A stretch of DNA of 64,000 bases, taken from NCBI GenBank assembly GCA_002270565.1, contig NQMI01000057.1:124001-188000 (forward strand), given 5' to 3'. The translations under genes were made by a program, and so were the position numbers. This document shows, one piece after another, positions 1 to 11,310 of the stretch; position 1 is the first letter of the stretch, and every line of letters begins with the position of its first letter. This DNA is from Stenocarpella maydis. Lineage: Eukaryota; Ascomycota; Sordariomycetes; Diaporthales; Diaporthaceae. The notes below the pieces were generated by a model. The model ran no database searches, had not been told where the DNA came from, and was given only the letters and a program-made list of their open reading frames with translations.

Positions 1-1430
1 AAGAGATGCTACGATCTCGTGCATGAAGTCATGCAGAGACTGGATGCTGTCTCAGCTCGCGAGCCGGAAATGGTCGATGGACGTCTCACCTTGGCTGCCA
101 CCAAACGCAACGAAGCCTACAATGTCGTCAACGGCTCTGACGACGAGGTGTTCCACTTTGACCTATACGAATGGTACATCGAACAGAACTGGACCGACCG
201 TATACTGGCTATCGACTCGCCGCATGTCATCACCTTCCTCCAGCGACTGGCGGCCACTGAAGCGCGTCACGCTGACCTTCTCTGTCGCTTTTACACGCAC
301 CGTGGCAGGTTTTACGAGGCTGCTGAAGTCCAGGCCGAACTGGCAAAGAATGAGGGTCTCGAAATAGGAATCAAGGACCGAATCACCCTGCTGAGTCGTG
401 CAAAGGGCAATGCCAGCGTGTCTACGGTTGGCGTCAGTCGGCAGCACCAGCAGGTTCTGAACCATGATGTGACGACACTGTTGGAGATAGCGCACATCCA
501 AGACGACCTTCTCGAGAGGCTAAAGGCGGATGAGCGGATCCCTGATGATCGCAAGGGCGACTGTGAGCAGGCTCTGAACGGCCCCATACTTTCATTGACA
601 GAGGTAAGTCTTGCCACGCGCTGTATCAGCGAAGTCTATCCATCCATGTGTGCTAACCGCACAATGCGCAGCTGTTCAACGGTTTTGCCGAGCCAGCCAA
701 CTATTACGATCTCTCTCTACTTATCTACCACGCAGCCGACCACCACGCCCCGCGTCTGATCGCCGACACATGGCGCAGCCTCATCAATGCTGCTCATTAC
801 GAGACGGAGGAGGCATATCGCATCTGGGAGGAGCGGGGCCGGCCTGCCGATGACACCGAGTTTGGGCCGCCCCCACTGCCTTATGAACATGTGGTCAACA
901 AGGTTCAAGACATTGCTCACAGGACCAGCATGAACAATTATGTCTTCCCCATCGATACCGTTCTCACAATCCTATGCGAGTACGCAATTACCCAGAATCA
1001 AAACGAGGAAATCCAAGCGGATCCAGGCTGGCCTGTCTTGCTGTTTGTCAACAACCTGGGCGTCGCGCACGCCATCGTCACCCGTGTCCTCGAACGCATA
1101 CTCGATGCACAGGAGGCACCCTTCACAGGCCGGCGTCGCAAGGTCGTGGTGCGGTGGATCCTGATGGCCTGCGAGCTGTGGGTTCGCGAGGTAGAGCGAC
1201 GGGGCTTGGATGGCCAGCAAGGCGGCGGTAACATAGGGCGATGGACGGTGGAGTTGCTCGCCAGGGCGGTGCAGGCCACGAACGAAATCGCCGAGACAGA
1301 GAGGGTGGCTGGTAGGCCAGAGCACGCAAGGGAAGCGCAGGGCCTGATGGTTGGTGCTCGGGAACTTGCAGCCAAGATCCAACAAGTTCTTGGGCTGGAA
1401 GAGGCTAGACCCGGGCGTGGAGCCTGGTGA
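1..1430 (+). CDS. NUP170: Nucleoporin NUP170/NUP155 family, C-terminal part (5' truncated by window)
   Basis: This is the C-terminal ~453 residues of a large scaffold nucleoporin. The family forms part of the inner ring of the nuclear pore complex. The reading frame is open from base 1, so the start lies upstream of the window. Exon 1 ends at 603. A 68-nt intron (604-671) starts with GTAAGT, contains a TGCTAAC branch site and ends in GCAG; splicing is phase 0. Exon 2 runs 672-1430 and ends in TGA. The protein is helix-rich with no catalytic motif, as expected for the alpha-solenoid C-terminal domain; segments such as FYEAAEVQAELA and YELHY-like helices before the intron fit the family. The gene is tail-to-tail with the deacetylase gene. 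Family assignment comes from recalled sequence similarity. Confidence 0.82.
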
Positions 1431-2199
1431 GATGGTTAATGGATGCTGAGGATGGAAAATCTGCGGGTACGAACTTGTGGCGGCAACATCGCTGCCGTTG
1501 AAGATGGAATTAGGGGAGGGCAAGTACTGGTAAATAGATGGAGAGGTTGTCATGGTTCCCGTGGCAACGAATTCCTTGAAGTGTTTGCCATTTCATCTTG
1601 GGTCTCTTGTGGAGAGAGGGTGCTCATGAGTTAGCCGTTTGAAATTTGTACAAAACAGTATGAAAAACGCGTTATGATGGGGTCTTGTCCGACAAGACCA
1701 GGTGATGAAGAACAGTGCCTGCCTGCTGTGTGTTGTCCACACCACCAGGCAGGAAGATCTGTTTTATTTCGGGATGGCCCCCGGGTAAGGGAAGGATGGG
1801 AGACTTCACGATCGACTACGCTTCCAAACAACTTGTTCTTTATGACAACGAAACCTAGGACTAGCTAACCATGGCAGGTTCAGCGCTCAGCTCTTGTGCA
1901 ACCGAAGCACATGCATCGTCGGCGACACCTTGCCTCACTGCCATCATGAATTGACACTCACAACTTCCGCAAGACAGTTCCGATGGGGATTGATGCTGCC
2001 AACACAACTATTAAACACTACAGGATGCAATACTTCAATGTGGTATCAACTCGTCTGTCAACCCGAGTCCCGGGCCTTCCTCTCCCAGGCGTCTTGCGGG
2101 AACCTTGAAGCCGACCGCCTAGTCCGACCTGCGCAACTATCTTATTCAAACCCATATACAACTGAGTGGACCAAGACAACACCGCCCATAATTTCTCGG
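1431..2199. other. Convergent intergenic region between NUP170 and the deacetylase gene
   Basis: This 0.77-kb stretch lies between two convergent stop codons and presumably holds both 3' UTRs. I see no coding signal, repeat or RNA gene in it. Confidence 0.6.
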
Positions 2200-3782
2200 T
2201 TAAAGGAGAAAGAAAAACATGTTGACCAGCGCCACGACGAACCCAAAGGTTGCCTTGGGGGGAGAGGAGCCAACTGCGTTGCTGTGCCAGGCACCTGATC
2301 CACCGGCCACCATCCGCTCTTCCGATACATCAGGCGTCGCATGTTCAACAGCAGTCTCAGCAGCCTCGCCTACCGTGACTATCCCTCGTGCATCGCCTGC
2401 CCGGGCAGCGATTGTGTTGAGCTTCTGTGCGGTGGTGGATGGGCTGCGCAGTAGAGGCCGCATTGGACCGTACTCAAGGGGCACTTTCTGAGGGTGCCCC
2501 TCTGGGGCTTCATCCCGCTTGGTCAGCCGACTGTCGTCAGGGGCATAAGACGTCTGGCCGCCAGACAAAGAACCGCCGGTCCTAGGGTCGCGGTACCAGT
2601 TCTCCTCCGGGTCGCCCATGCACTCTCCCACGGTGACGAGGCGGAACCCGGCGCCGCGTGCCTGCTCGATCATGTAGGCGGCGAGCTCGCGCACGGTGCG
2701 CTCGTGGATGTCGTGCGCCAGGACGATCATACCGGGGGCCCCGCCCCAGGCGCCCCGCTGGAGCGCCTGGCTGAAGGACTGCTGCGCGGCGTCGTAGTCC
2801 CCCTTCCAGTCGTTGGTGTCGACGCCCGCGTTGACGACGTGGTAGCCGAGTTTGCCTGTCGTGTCGAGCACGTCGTCGTTGTACCTGAAGTAGGGCGGGC
2901 GGAAGTAGGTCGGGATGCGGTCCAGGGCCTGCACGATGGCCTGCTCGTTGAGCAACAGCTGGTCGAGGACGCCTTGGTCATCGATCGAGGTGAGATCCGA
3001 GTGTGCGTACGTGTGCGTGCCGACCTGGTGGCCCTCGCTGACCATGCGCCGCAGGAGATGGTGGCGGCCGGACTTGGTGATCTGCCCGTCCCCGTCCATG
3101 TTGCCCCCGCAGACGAAAAAGGTCGCCTTCGCCTGATAGCCGCTCAGGATGCCGAGGAGCTCCTCAGTGTACTCCCACGGCCCGTCGTCGAAGGTCAGGG
3201 CTACGGTCCCGGGCTCGTTGCAGGTAGTCATCAGCTGTCCGTAGGGGACTGAGCCCAGCTGGGGCCGCGGCATACGGGACAGCCAGGAGAGAGGTGGGCG
3301 CGTGTACAGTTGGCCAAGAGACGAGGAACTGCCATATGCGTCCTCGGCCCCCATGCCCTGGCGCTTCTGGAAAGATGACGGCAGGCCTTGTTCGGACGAC
3401 GAGCTATGAGTCTGCAGGTCGCGGTTTATGTCGCCTTGCATGGCGCATCCAGTGCTGTACTTGGGGAGACAGCTGAGTGGGCTGCACGCCCGCGGACCAG
3501 AGCCACAGACATTCTATTTATTTCCCGACGTCAGCATGCTGAGAAAAAGGCGCTCAGAACAGGGTGGGTATATCTCACGTCCTCGAGACTACAGCAAAGG
3601 TTTTCTCCGCAGATTGAGCTGCCCTTGGCGGAGGCAGAATATCCGCAGGCTTCCCCTCTACCGAGCAGCTTCACCGGTGCTGTGTTTTCGACGGCCGTCG
3701 TGTGGTTTTGTACGGACTGAACGGCTCGGACGCCCGCCAGAGCTGGCAAAGCAGGCAACAATTTTGAGGTGAACGTTTTCAT
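2200..3782 (-). CDS. Secreted, GPI-anchored chitin/polysaccharide deacetylase (CE4, NodB) with a hevein-like cysteine domain
   Basis: Predicted 505-aa enzyme that would remove acetyl groups from chitin or a related polymer at the cell wall. Start ATG is at 3782-3780. Exon 1 is 3782-3579, a 65-nt intron spans 3578-3514 (GTGAGA donor, GCTGAC branch, TAG acceptor, phase 0), and exon 2 is 3513-2200. Residues 1-20 form a signal peptide. Eight cysteines at about 46-91 (including CGENLCCS) resemble a CBM18/hevein chitin-binding module split by the intron. The NodB domain shows all five family motifs: TFDDGP (175-180), HTYAH (~235-239, metal ligands), RPPYFRYN (~273), DTNDW and LAHD. The last ~20 residues are hydrophobic after a small-residue stretch (NAVGSS), consistent with a GPI signal. 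The exact substrate cannot be told from sequence. Confidence 0.88.
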
Positions 3783-5292
3783 CGTGACTATAGTTGTATG
3801 TGCTCCGAGGAAACAGACCCATACGATGGTATAGAAATTATAAAATGGATATCCAGAAGGGAAGCGCCTTTGGGACAAGCCTTGTGGTATTTAATAGATG
3901 CAACATCATGTTTCGGTCGAAGACGGCGTCTTCGAGCTAGATGGTCCAGCACACAGCCCGGTCCTTAGTACAGAGACGGTGGGCGACTTGGGACCCTGAT
4001 GAAGCTTTGTAGCCTCATCTTCTATACCAGTCTGGATAACCTATGCGATGCGGTCGGTGACTGGTCCTTGCTTGGTCTTTAACTAATGCCGCTCTTGTCG
4101 GTCGCCGGCCTGATATGTATATCAAGTATTACGAATTATTGAACAATCTCTCTTGCCCACACACACAGTCCCCCACCAGCGCATCTGCCAGTCGGGCATG
4201 CTCATCATCCTCTGCCAAAGAGCGCCACCGCACAAGAGACTCTTGGTCCAGCATGTCGGGTTCCCACCCGGGCCATTGATCCGCATTCCCATCTCAGGTC
4301 GAGCCAGGGGTCGTCTGCAGATCCCCTCGCCCATTGGCTATCACCTCATGCGTTGGCAGATGTGATGGGGTGTGATGCGACCTGTGCACACTAATACAAA
4401 ATTTACACACAACGACCCATGTGGTCCTCGGTCGAACCATCATCTATCTTGTACACTAGTGTTTACACCATCGGTCTCTCTTGCCAGCCTGCACCCACGC
4501 GAGACCTGTTCACCGTGACGCCAGCTCTGCCATCTCGGTCTCCTGAGCCATGGGACCGTCCAGACATGGTGCCCGACGCCTCGGTTTCTCCCATCGATTT
4601 CAGATCTCGATATTAGCACCACCTATGTGCGTCAGGCAGTCACATCGCTTTGCAGACACTCTGCGATTGAACCAGTAGTGGAGCGGGCGGGTTGATTTCA
4701 CGTCCTGTTGATTCGCGTCGTCATTCTGCAGAGAGCAAGCGCATGGATTCCCCCAGGCGTTGGCACTCCTCTAAGCGTGCATCAATCAATTACCTGCTGG
4801 GGCGTTGGCGCTTATTCCGTCAACGTGCAGTCTGCTCGAAAAAGGAGATCCTGCCCTTAAAAGGATGTCCTAAGCAAATTTGTAGGAAGAAAAGGTCAAC
4901 GCTATAGCAGGGGAGATTGCCCCGAGGGAGGTATACCAAAGCCATGCTATTCCCGCCATTACCAATTATCTCGTGCTACACTACCTAGGTCAACTACTCC
5001 ATACCTAGGTAGGTACTACATAGTATGTATCTACACTTACCTAGGTACACTACCGAGTACAGATCTGGGCTAGCCAGTCCAGTGGGTACCTCCGTGTCCC
5101 GGTTCCTGAGGCGCGCGTCAAAAGGCCCCGCCCTAGCGCAACCCAAGATCGCGCGGGAGCCAGCCTCATTGGCTGTGTGGTCCTTGCATCGACCCGCTCT
5201 TGGCTTTCTCCAGCGACTTTTTTCGCATCCTCAACCTCACGCGTATTCTGGTTGCGCATGCGAACAACACAACACCCACCAGGCCCAGCAAG
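3783..5292. other. Intergenic region between divergent deacetylase and DBP8 genes
   Basis: About 1.5 kb separating two divergently transcribed genes, so both promoters should be here. Short ORFs within it have no recognisable family. The DBP8-proximal part contains a cluster of CCTAGG-type palindromes, listed separately. Confidence 0.6.
4981..5050. repeat. Cluster of TACCTAGGTA-type palindromes
   Basis: Three copies of an ACCTAGGT core (starting near 4983, 5003 and 5039) lie within 70 bp, interspersed with TAGGTA and TACATAGTA variants. The 10-bp form TACCTAGGTA is a perfect palindrome. The cluster sits about 240 bp upstream of the DBP8 start codon. Single copies recur at 36281-36290 and 40397-40406. 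Confidence 0.75.
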
Positions 5293-7124
5293 ATGCCTTC
5301 CAAGACCAAGTCGAGGGCTCGGACCCATGCCAAGGTTAAAGCTCCTGTGGAGGACCCACCATCTGCATCAGAATCCGAGGTGGACGACGTCGATGGCCAG
5401 GACGACGCCAGCGGGGCCGACAGTGACAGTGAGAGTGAGAGCGGCGGTGAGAACAAGATTGAGAGCGATGGCGGGGCCGATCGCAGCAACAACAGTGGTG
5501 CCGAGCCAAACTCAGACTCGGATTATCTAGACAGTGATACCCCTCGGAAGAGACGAAAACATTCTCCGAGCCTCGAGGAGGATGACGACGGAAGCGACCA
5601 AGATGATCTGCAGAAAGCACCAGTCTCATTCAGCGCGCCCTCGCGTATCAGGCGGAATGTACCTGGCCAGACTGCACATAAACCAGCACCTGTGCAGGAG
5701 GCCCCAAGAGAGGTCGTCATTGGGACAGGCACTACGGCGCCAATAGACCCTCACACGACCTTTGATTCCCTAGGCGTTCGGCCATGGCTGGTGCAGTCTC
5801 TGGCCAACATGGCCATCAAGAGGCCTACCGGTATTCAGAAAGGCTGTATTCCCGAGATATTAAAGGGGAGGGATTGCATCGGTGGCAGCAGGACAGGTTC
5901 GGGAAAGACGGTGGCATTTGCAGTTCCCATCCTCCAGAAGTGGGCTGAGGATCCATCAGCTATCTACGGGCTGGTCCTGACACCTACGCGGTAAGTCCAT
6001 TCCCATCTATGCATCTCTTGGTCACAAGTTGGAAAGCGCTGACAGGAAGGGACAGCGAACTGGCGTTACAGCTGTTGGAGCAGTTCAAGGCCATCTCTGC
6101 TCCCCAGACGCTAAAGGCACTGCTGATCACCGGCGGTGCCGACATGCGAGCGCAAGCAATAGCACTTGCAGAGCGTCCACACGTCGTGATCGCGACCCCC
6201 GGCCGTTTGGCAGACCACATCCGCACGTCTGGTGAGGACACCATCTGCGGCCTTCGGCGCGTCAAGTTTCTCGTGCTCGACGAAGCGGACCGCCTGCTCG
6301 CGGCGGACGGCCCGGGGAGCATGCTGCCGGACGTCGAGGAGTGCCTGGACGTGCTGCCGCCGGCGACCCAGCGGCAGACGCTTCTGTTCACCGCCACCGT
6401 CACGCCCGAGGTCCACGCCCTCAAGGAGATGCCGGCCAAGCCCGGCAAGCAGCCGGTGTTCGTGTGCGAGGTGGACACGGAGACGCTGGCGATCCCGCCG
6501 TCGCTCAGGCAGATGCACATCCAGGTGCCAGTGACGCACCGCGAGCACTACCTGCACGAGTTCCTCAGGACCGAGGGCAACAAGGACAAGCTAACCATCG
6601 TCTTCTGCAACCGCACCGACACGGCCAGGTACCTGCACCACCTGCTGCACCTTCTCGAGCACCCGGTGACGTCGCTGCACTCGAAGCTGCCGCAGCGGCA
6701 GCGCATCGACAACCTCAGCCGGTTCCGGGCCGGCGCGTCGCGCATCCTGGTCGCCACCGACGTCGCGGCCCGCGGCCTCGACATCCCCGAGGTCGCCACC
6801 GTGGTCAACTACGACATCCCCCGGGACCCGGACGTGTACATCCACCGGGTGGGGCGTACGGCGCGTGCGGGGCGCAAGGGCGACGCCGTCACGTTCGTGG
6901 GCCAGAGGGACGTCGACCTCGTCCTGGCGGTGGAGAAGCGCGTGGGGCGGCAGATGGTCAAGTGGGAGGAGGAGGGCGTCAACCTGGAGACGCGTGTGGT
7001 GCGGGACTCGCTCAACATGGTGAGCGAGAAGAAGCGGGAGGCGCTGCTGGACATAGAGGAGGACAGGGAGGTTGGCAGCAAGAGGAAGAGGGGCAAGGTA
7101 AAGCTCAACCGTGCGAAGGCGTGA
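5293..7124 (+). CDS. DBP8: DEAD-box ATP-dependent RNA helicase Dbp8
   Basis: 588-aa nucleolar RNA helicase; the yeast family member acts in 18S rRNA maturation in the small-subunit processome. Exon 1 is 5293-5990, a 65-nt intron spans 5991-6055 (GTAAGT donor, GCTGAC branch, CAG acceptor), and exon 2 is 6056-7124. The intron interrupts motif Ia, and splicing restores PTRELA. Residues 1-130 are acidic, Ser/Asp-rich and disordered. Then follow the Q motif region ([11 protein letters not shown]), SRTGSGKT (~199-206), TPGR, DEAD (308-311), TAT in place of SAT, and the second RecA domain with [13 protein letters not shown] and [10 protein letters not shown]. The C-terminus is basic. The ATG at 5293 was chosen because the upstream in-frame codons lack an ATG. 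Family-wide identity in the [13 protein letters not shown] region supports Dbp8 over other DEAD-box members. Confidence 0.93.
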
Positions 7125-9701
7125 GATGTCTGTCTGTCGCGATATCCTTGATTCATGGTCAGAACCTCTTTACAATCTCACCCTATCGTGGCAAATCCCC
7201 TGCCTGCCGAGACAAGTCTACCTCGTGACGTGGATTCACCTATTGGGATATTGGCGTTGCCCCTGCCGATGTGACACCCCGTCTGGTGGCTAAGAAAGCT
7301 CACATCTCAGACAAGACGCACTGGGCCAGAGGCACAGGGCGGAGAAGGTTGCCCGCGCGGCCGCCCTGGCCCCCTTGCATTGATCAAACCCAGATTTGAG
7401 GAAGATCTCGGTGGGACGACAAATACTCCGCACCAGAACCCTCAGTTTTGTTTCCTCGTTTAACTTGGCCTCTCCATAGGATGACCAAACTTGAAACTCA
7501 ATCTCGGCCGCCCGCCCCGCGGTTTCGCGGGGCTGAAAAGGGTGAAGACGCACAAAAAGAAATAACAGGTGGAACCGGGGCTTTGTGCTGCGGTGCATGA
7601 AAACTTACCCCTGAGCTGAGGGCGCAGGAGAGGGTGGGAGGAGGAGCGGGAAGGCAGGGGTCAGGCCGTAGGGCTGGGGCATTGAGTGGGAGGGACGGGG
7701 GGAGGGAGGAAGTCAGATTCAGGGGTTGAAACCCGTTCAGCCCTTTTCTTTTTGGGTAGCACCAACTCTGTCTGCTTGAGACGGGCACATAGCATGTAGG
7801 TAATCATAGAATTAATGAGCCATCATGATAAAGCCTTGGTCCGGAGTTGTTATTTCCAGCACGGGTGCATTGCATATACTCTTGTCAGGGGTGTCCGGCC
7901 GTCAATTCAACATGCCAACTAATCTGTACACGCATTCAACCATCCTCTACCATTATGCCTAAGTGAACCTCTACGCGAAGTACCTATGCTCACCGAGCTT
8001 CTCACCGCGGGGCCATCGGGTGTGATGTGTTTGGGGGTGGGGGGGGGGGTTCCCACGATACCCAGCCGGTAAGATCGGTGAGCAGTGGCAGTTTGCAGCA
8101 GCAGTGGCCACGGGGTGCGGGTGGACGACGCGCCCGTGTCATCCAGACGAAGCTCGGCAAGGGCAAACCACGGGAAGGCCCATGGCCGCCGAAGCCGACG
8201 ACGCGGGCAGATGGGCGACGAGCTCTGAGGTCTGGCGGGCGGGGGGGGTTTTGTTGCGTCACGAGTGAAGTCGTGCTCATCACAGGTTGTCTATGTACCG
8301 GCAGTACATAGTACGTACTAGTGTGGACTATGTAGCTCGGTGCGCCGGACCGGTGGGTCTTTCCGATCGAAAACCCCCTCAAGTCCGTGCCTGAGATGCC
8401 GCGGCCGCCCAGGTACGGGAGATACACAGGGCAGGGAAGAAAGAAGTACCCCTCAAGAGAAAGAGCAGGGATCACCGGTTTGGCCTATCACCGAGAACGC
8501 CGCGAGCTATCTCCCCAGGTTCGCCGACATGGCCGACATGGGCACCAGACATGCAACGCCATTGCCAGCCAGGCGGGGTCAGGACTGAAAACTCGACAGA
8601 TGCGACGCGCGATGAGTCAACCGGAGGGCATACGCAGGCCCATGCTACATGCAGCTCGAGAAACCAAGACACAACGGGCAGTGGTGGCTTACTACGTGCA
8701 CAGGCCAGGGCAGCCCTCTTCCTCCCGTCCCGTTGGAGCCGGCGACCGGGTTCGGTAAGAAACGACGAGACGAGGGCAGCAGAGTACGGAGCACCTCGTA
8801 GCACAGGCCCTCGGTCTTACATGCATCTCATCAGAACCTCGTGGCGCTGCAGGGTTGTTTTCTTGTCGCCGGGAGGCAGTGTGGCTTGTTTCCATGCAGG
8901 GCACGAATAGTCGGCTGCCGAGCAACCGGGTGAGGTTGGGTGAGTAAGACCACAAATTAACCAAGCTAGCAGACAACGTTGCAGTACGACCCTCCGGGGC
9001 GACACTGCAATGCGCCATTGCCAAAGGACTCGTGCTTCACAAACGCATACCCTTCCTCTTTGGTCTTGGACGTCGCATCGCGGGAGCCGCCGGCGACAGA
9101 CGTCTCTCCCTCGGGTGCTCGCGGGGGCTGCCAATCGCACCCGAGGGCCATTTTGTGTAATGCACGCACGCGACATCGGCAGGCCGGAGTGCAGTCGGCC
9201 TCTCGCGCCCTCGCGACTGTTTTGGGCGGGGTCAGAAGGACCAGACACCAGGCGCCCCGAGCACCACCCGAGCCTCCCGCACAGCGTACCGACGACAGCG
9301 GAGGAAGCACCACGGCCATGTTCAAGCTGTGGGCGCGATGCTCGTTTCTGAGAGGGGGTGGGTTCATGACGTCCTTCTTCCACGCCATGAGCCCAGCCTA
9401 CCGCAAGGAGGAGGGCAAGGGCGTAGGTGAGACGGCCGCACCGCGTGGGGGAGAGCAGGAGCAGGAAACTGCGGGCTCGCCCGGGGGTTCGTGATATTCG
9501 GCAGCCCCCGCGAGGAGCGGCGCAAGTGGTCGGGGATACGAATACGGCCTGTGCAGGATACGCAGCCAGGCTGGCTGCATCATCGTGGGACTCGTACACA
9601 CACGCATACACACATGCAGGCATATTGCAGATGGACACACACGCTGCACAGCCTTGGTCATCATGTTACCAGAGTGTCGGTGTGAACTAGCATCGATCTG
9701 C

Positions 9702-9742
9702 GGGACTGATGACTGACTGACTGATGGACTGACGGACTGACT
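9702..9742. repeat. GACT/GACTGATG microsatellite-like tract
   Basis: Imperfect tandem GACT units interrupted by GATG and GACG. A similar short GACT run recurs near 15073-15090. Confidence 0.7.
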
Positions 9743-11250
9743 GCCCACCGCGGCGGCACATGCGAAGCTGTGTCAGCATCCCCAGGGCAGACAGGCACAG
9801 CAGTACATAGTAAGCAGCCAAAAGCCCTATGGGTATGAGGGGTTCGAGCCGTACGACTAAGCCCCTTGCGCACAACGCAGCCTCGTTGGGCCTCTCCCGC
9901 GGGCGGCCGATGGTGGGCGAGGCAGAGAAGTACCTCGTTCCACCTGGGCGGTTCGCTCAGCCCTACGGGTGGGTCTGTAACGAAAAGCAGCAGCAAGCAC
10001 ATGGGAAACTTGTTGCTCCCATTTTCTGTGGTGTCTGGTCCGCCCATGGTACAACACGACGCCCCCAGCCTCGCTACCGGCAAGGCGGGGTTGATTGACA
10101 TCACAGAGCAGACTAGTGTAGATGATGTTGGGTATTCAGATCATCTGCCCTGCCAAGATCTCAGAGGGCCCTGGGCCACACCCATCGCCCTGGCAACAAG
10201 ATTCGCTCGTGTCGATGGGCAGCCCGGCACGCAGGGCGCGGGCGCGGGATTGATGATGACCCGGCTACGGCGGGCTTGGGCCCAAGTCACAGGGCTCCGC
10301 GGCGACGATGGCCGAAGTCGACGCGCAGGCGCGCGTGTGTAGCTAGGCCAGAGATGATTTCCACCCTGGCTAGGCCTCGGGACGAACTCTCGGCCAGCCG
10401 TTGGGGCCGAGGCCGAGCCCAGGGTAGGTGTCGACTCCGGGGTACAGAGGTAGGAGACGGGACGAAACTGCCTCATCGAGGTTTGAGTTCGCCAGGCTCC
10501 CCTCTGAAGATCAGCAGACCATCCGTTGGCCCATTGCGATCTCCGCCTGGGGCGCGCCCTCGTCGTCAGCGGGGCGGCCAGCAAATGGCAAGGCAACGCG
10601 CCGAGGGCTGTGAAGAGTCACCGGGCGAGGGACGGCCGGGGGCGGTGAAAGAGAGCCTCGAGAGCCAAGGCCCCGGCAAAGACAAGGTGCGTCTGTCTGT
10701 TGCACTCACTGCCTGGTGGTCGGACTCGGAGGTACGTCTCCTAACCGACCGTTTGGGTTTGGTTGGTCGGGCGGGATTCAGGCACGGGGCGCCCTTGGGC
10801 TCCGACGGGGTTTTGCAGCAGCTGTGGCTCAGCACGTCGACCACGCCTTTACGCAATATGCATTTCGAACCATGTGTTAGACTCTCGCTTGTATGTGCGA
10901 ACACACAGCATCGGTCGGATAGTGAACCGCAGGACGATCCCAACGCGGCCGCTGCAGGTTTCATACAGGACTGCTACAACCTGTGTACCGTAGCAGCATA
11001 GCCATGGCCAAGCCGTTGTTTTCCTGGTGTCGGCCCATGTACGCACGTACGTCTTACACACAGCCATCGGGAGACACCAATGAATCTGGGGTCCCATTTC
11101 CGAACAGGGCCCCGGACAGATTGGGTTTGATGGGATAGCACGCGAAAGGAATAGCAAGTGGGAGGAAAAGCACTGGCCCACCTGTGGCTGCTGTTCAGGA
11201 CCCAGTGGTGCAAAGACTTTGCACGCCGGTCATTGTGGATTCTGGGCAGC

Positions 11251-11310
11251 AAGGCAGGGAAGGGGGGAAGAAAAAAAAGGAAAAAAAAAAAAGGGAAAGG
11301 AAAAAAAAAT
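11251..11310. repeat. Polypurine tract (A/G homopolymer runs)
   Basis: About 60 nt are almost purely A and G on the plus strand, with runs of six G and up to twelve A. Such tracts can stiffen DNA or exclude nucleosomes; no function is claimed here. Confidence 0.75.

Noticed and set aside
2494..3252. 252-codon ORF antisense to the deacetylase
   Set aside because: It mirrors a strongly supported CE4 enzyme; this is a shadow of GC-rich codon use.
8817..9638. 273-codon ORF on the minus strand
   Set aside because: The frame overlaps equally long ORFs in other frames, has low-complexity Arg/Ala/Pro composition, and shows no family motif; it is typical of GC-rich non-coding sequence.
10276..11001. 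241-codon ORF on the plus strand
   Set aside because: Arg/Gly/Pro-rich with no recognisable domain; it overlaps antisense frames of similar length.
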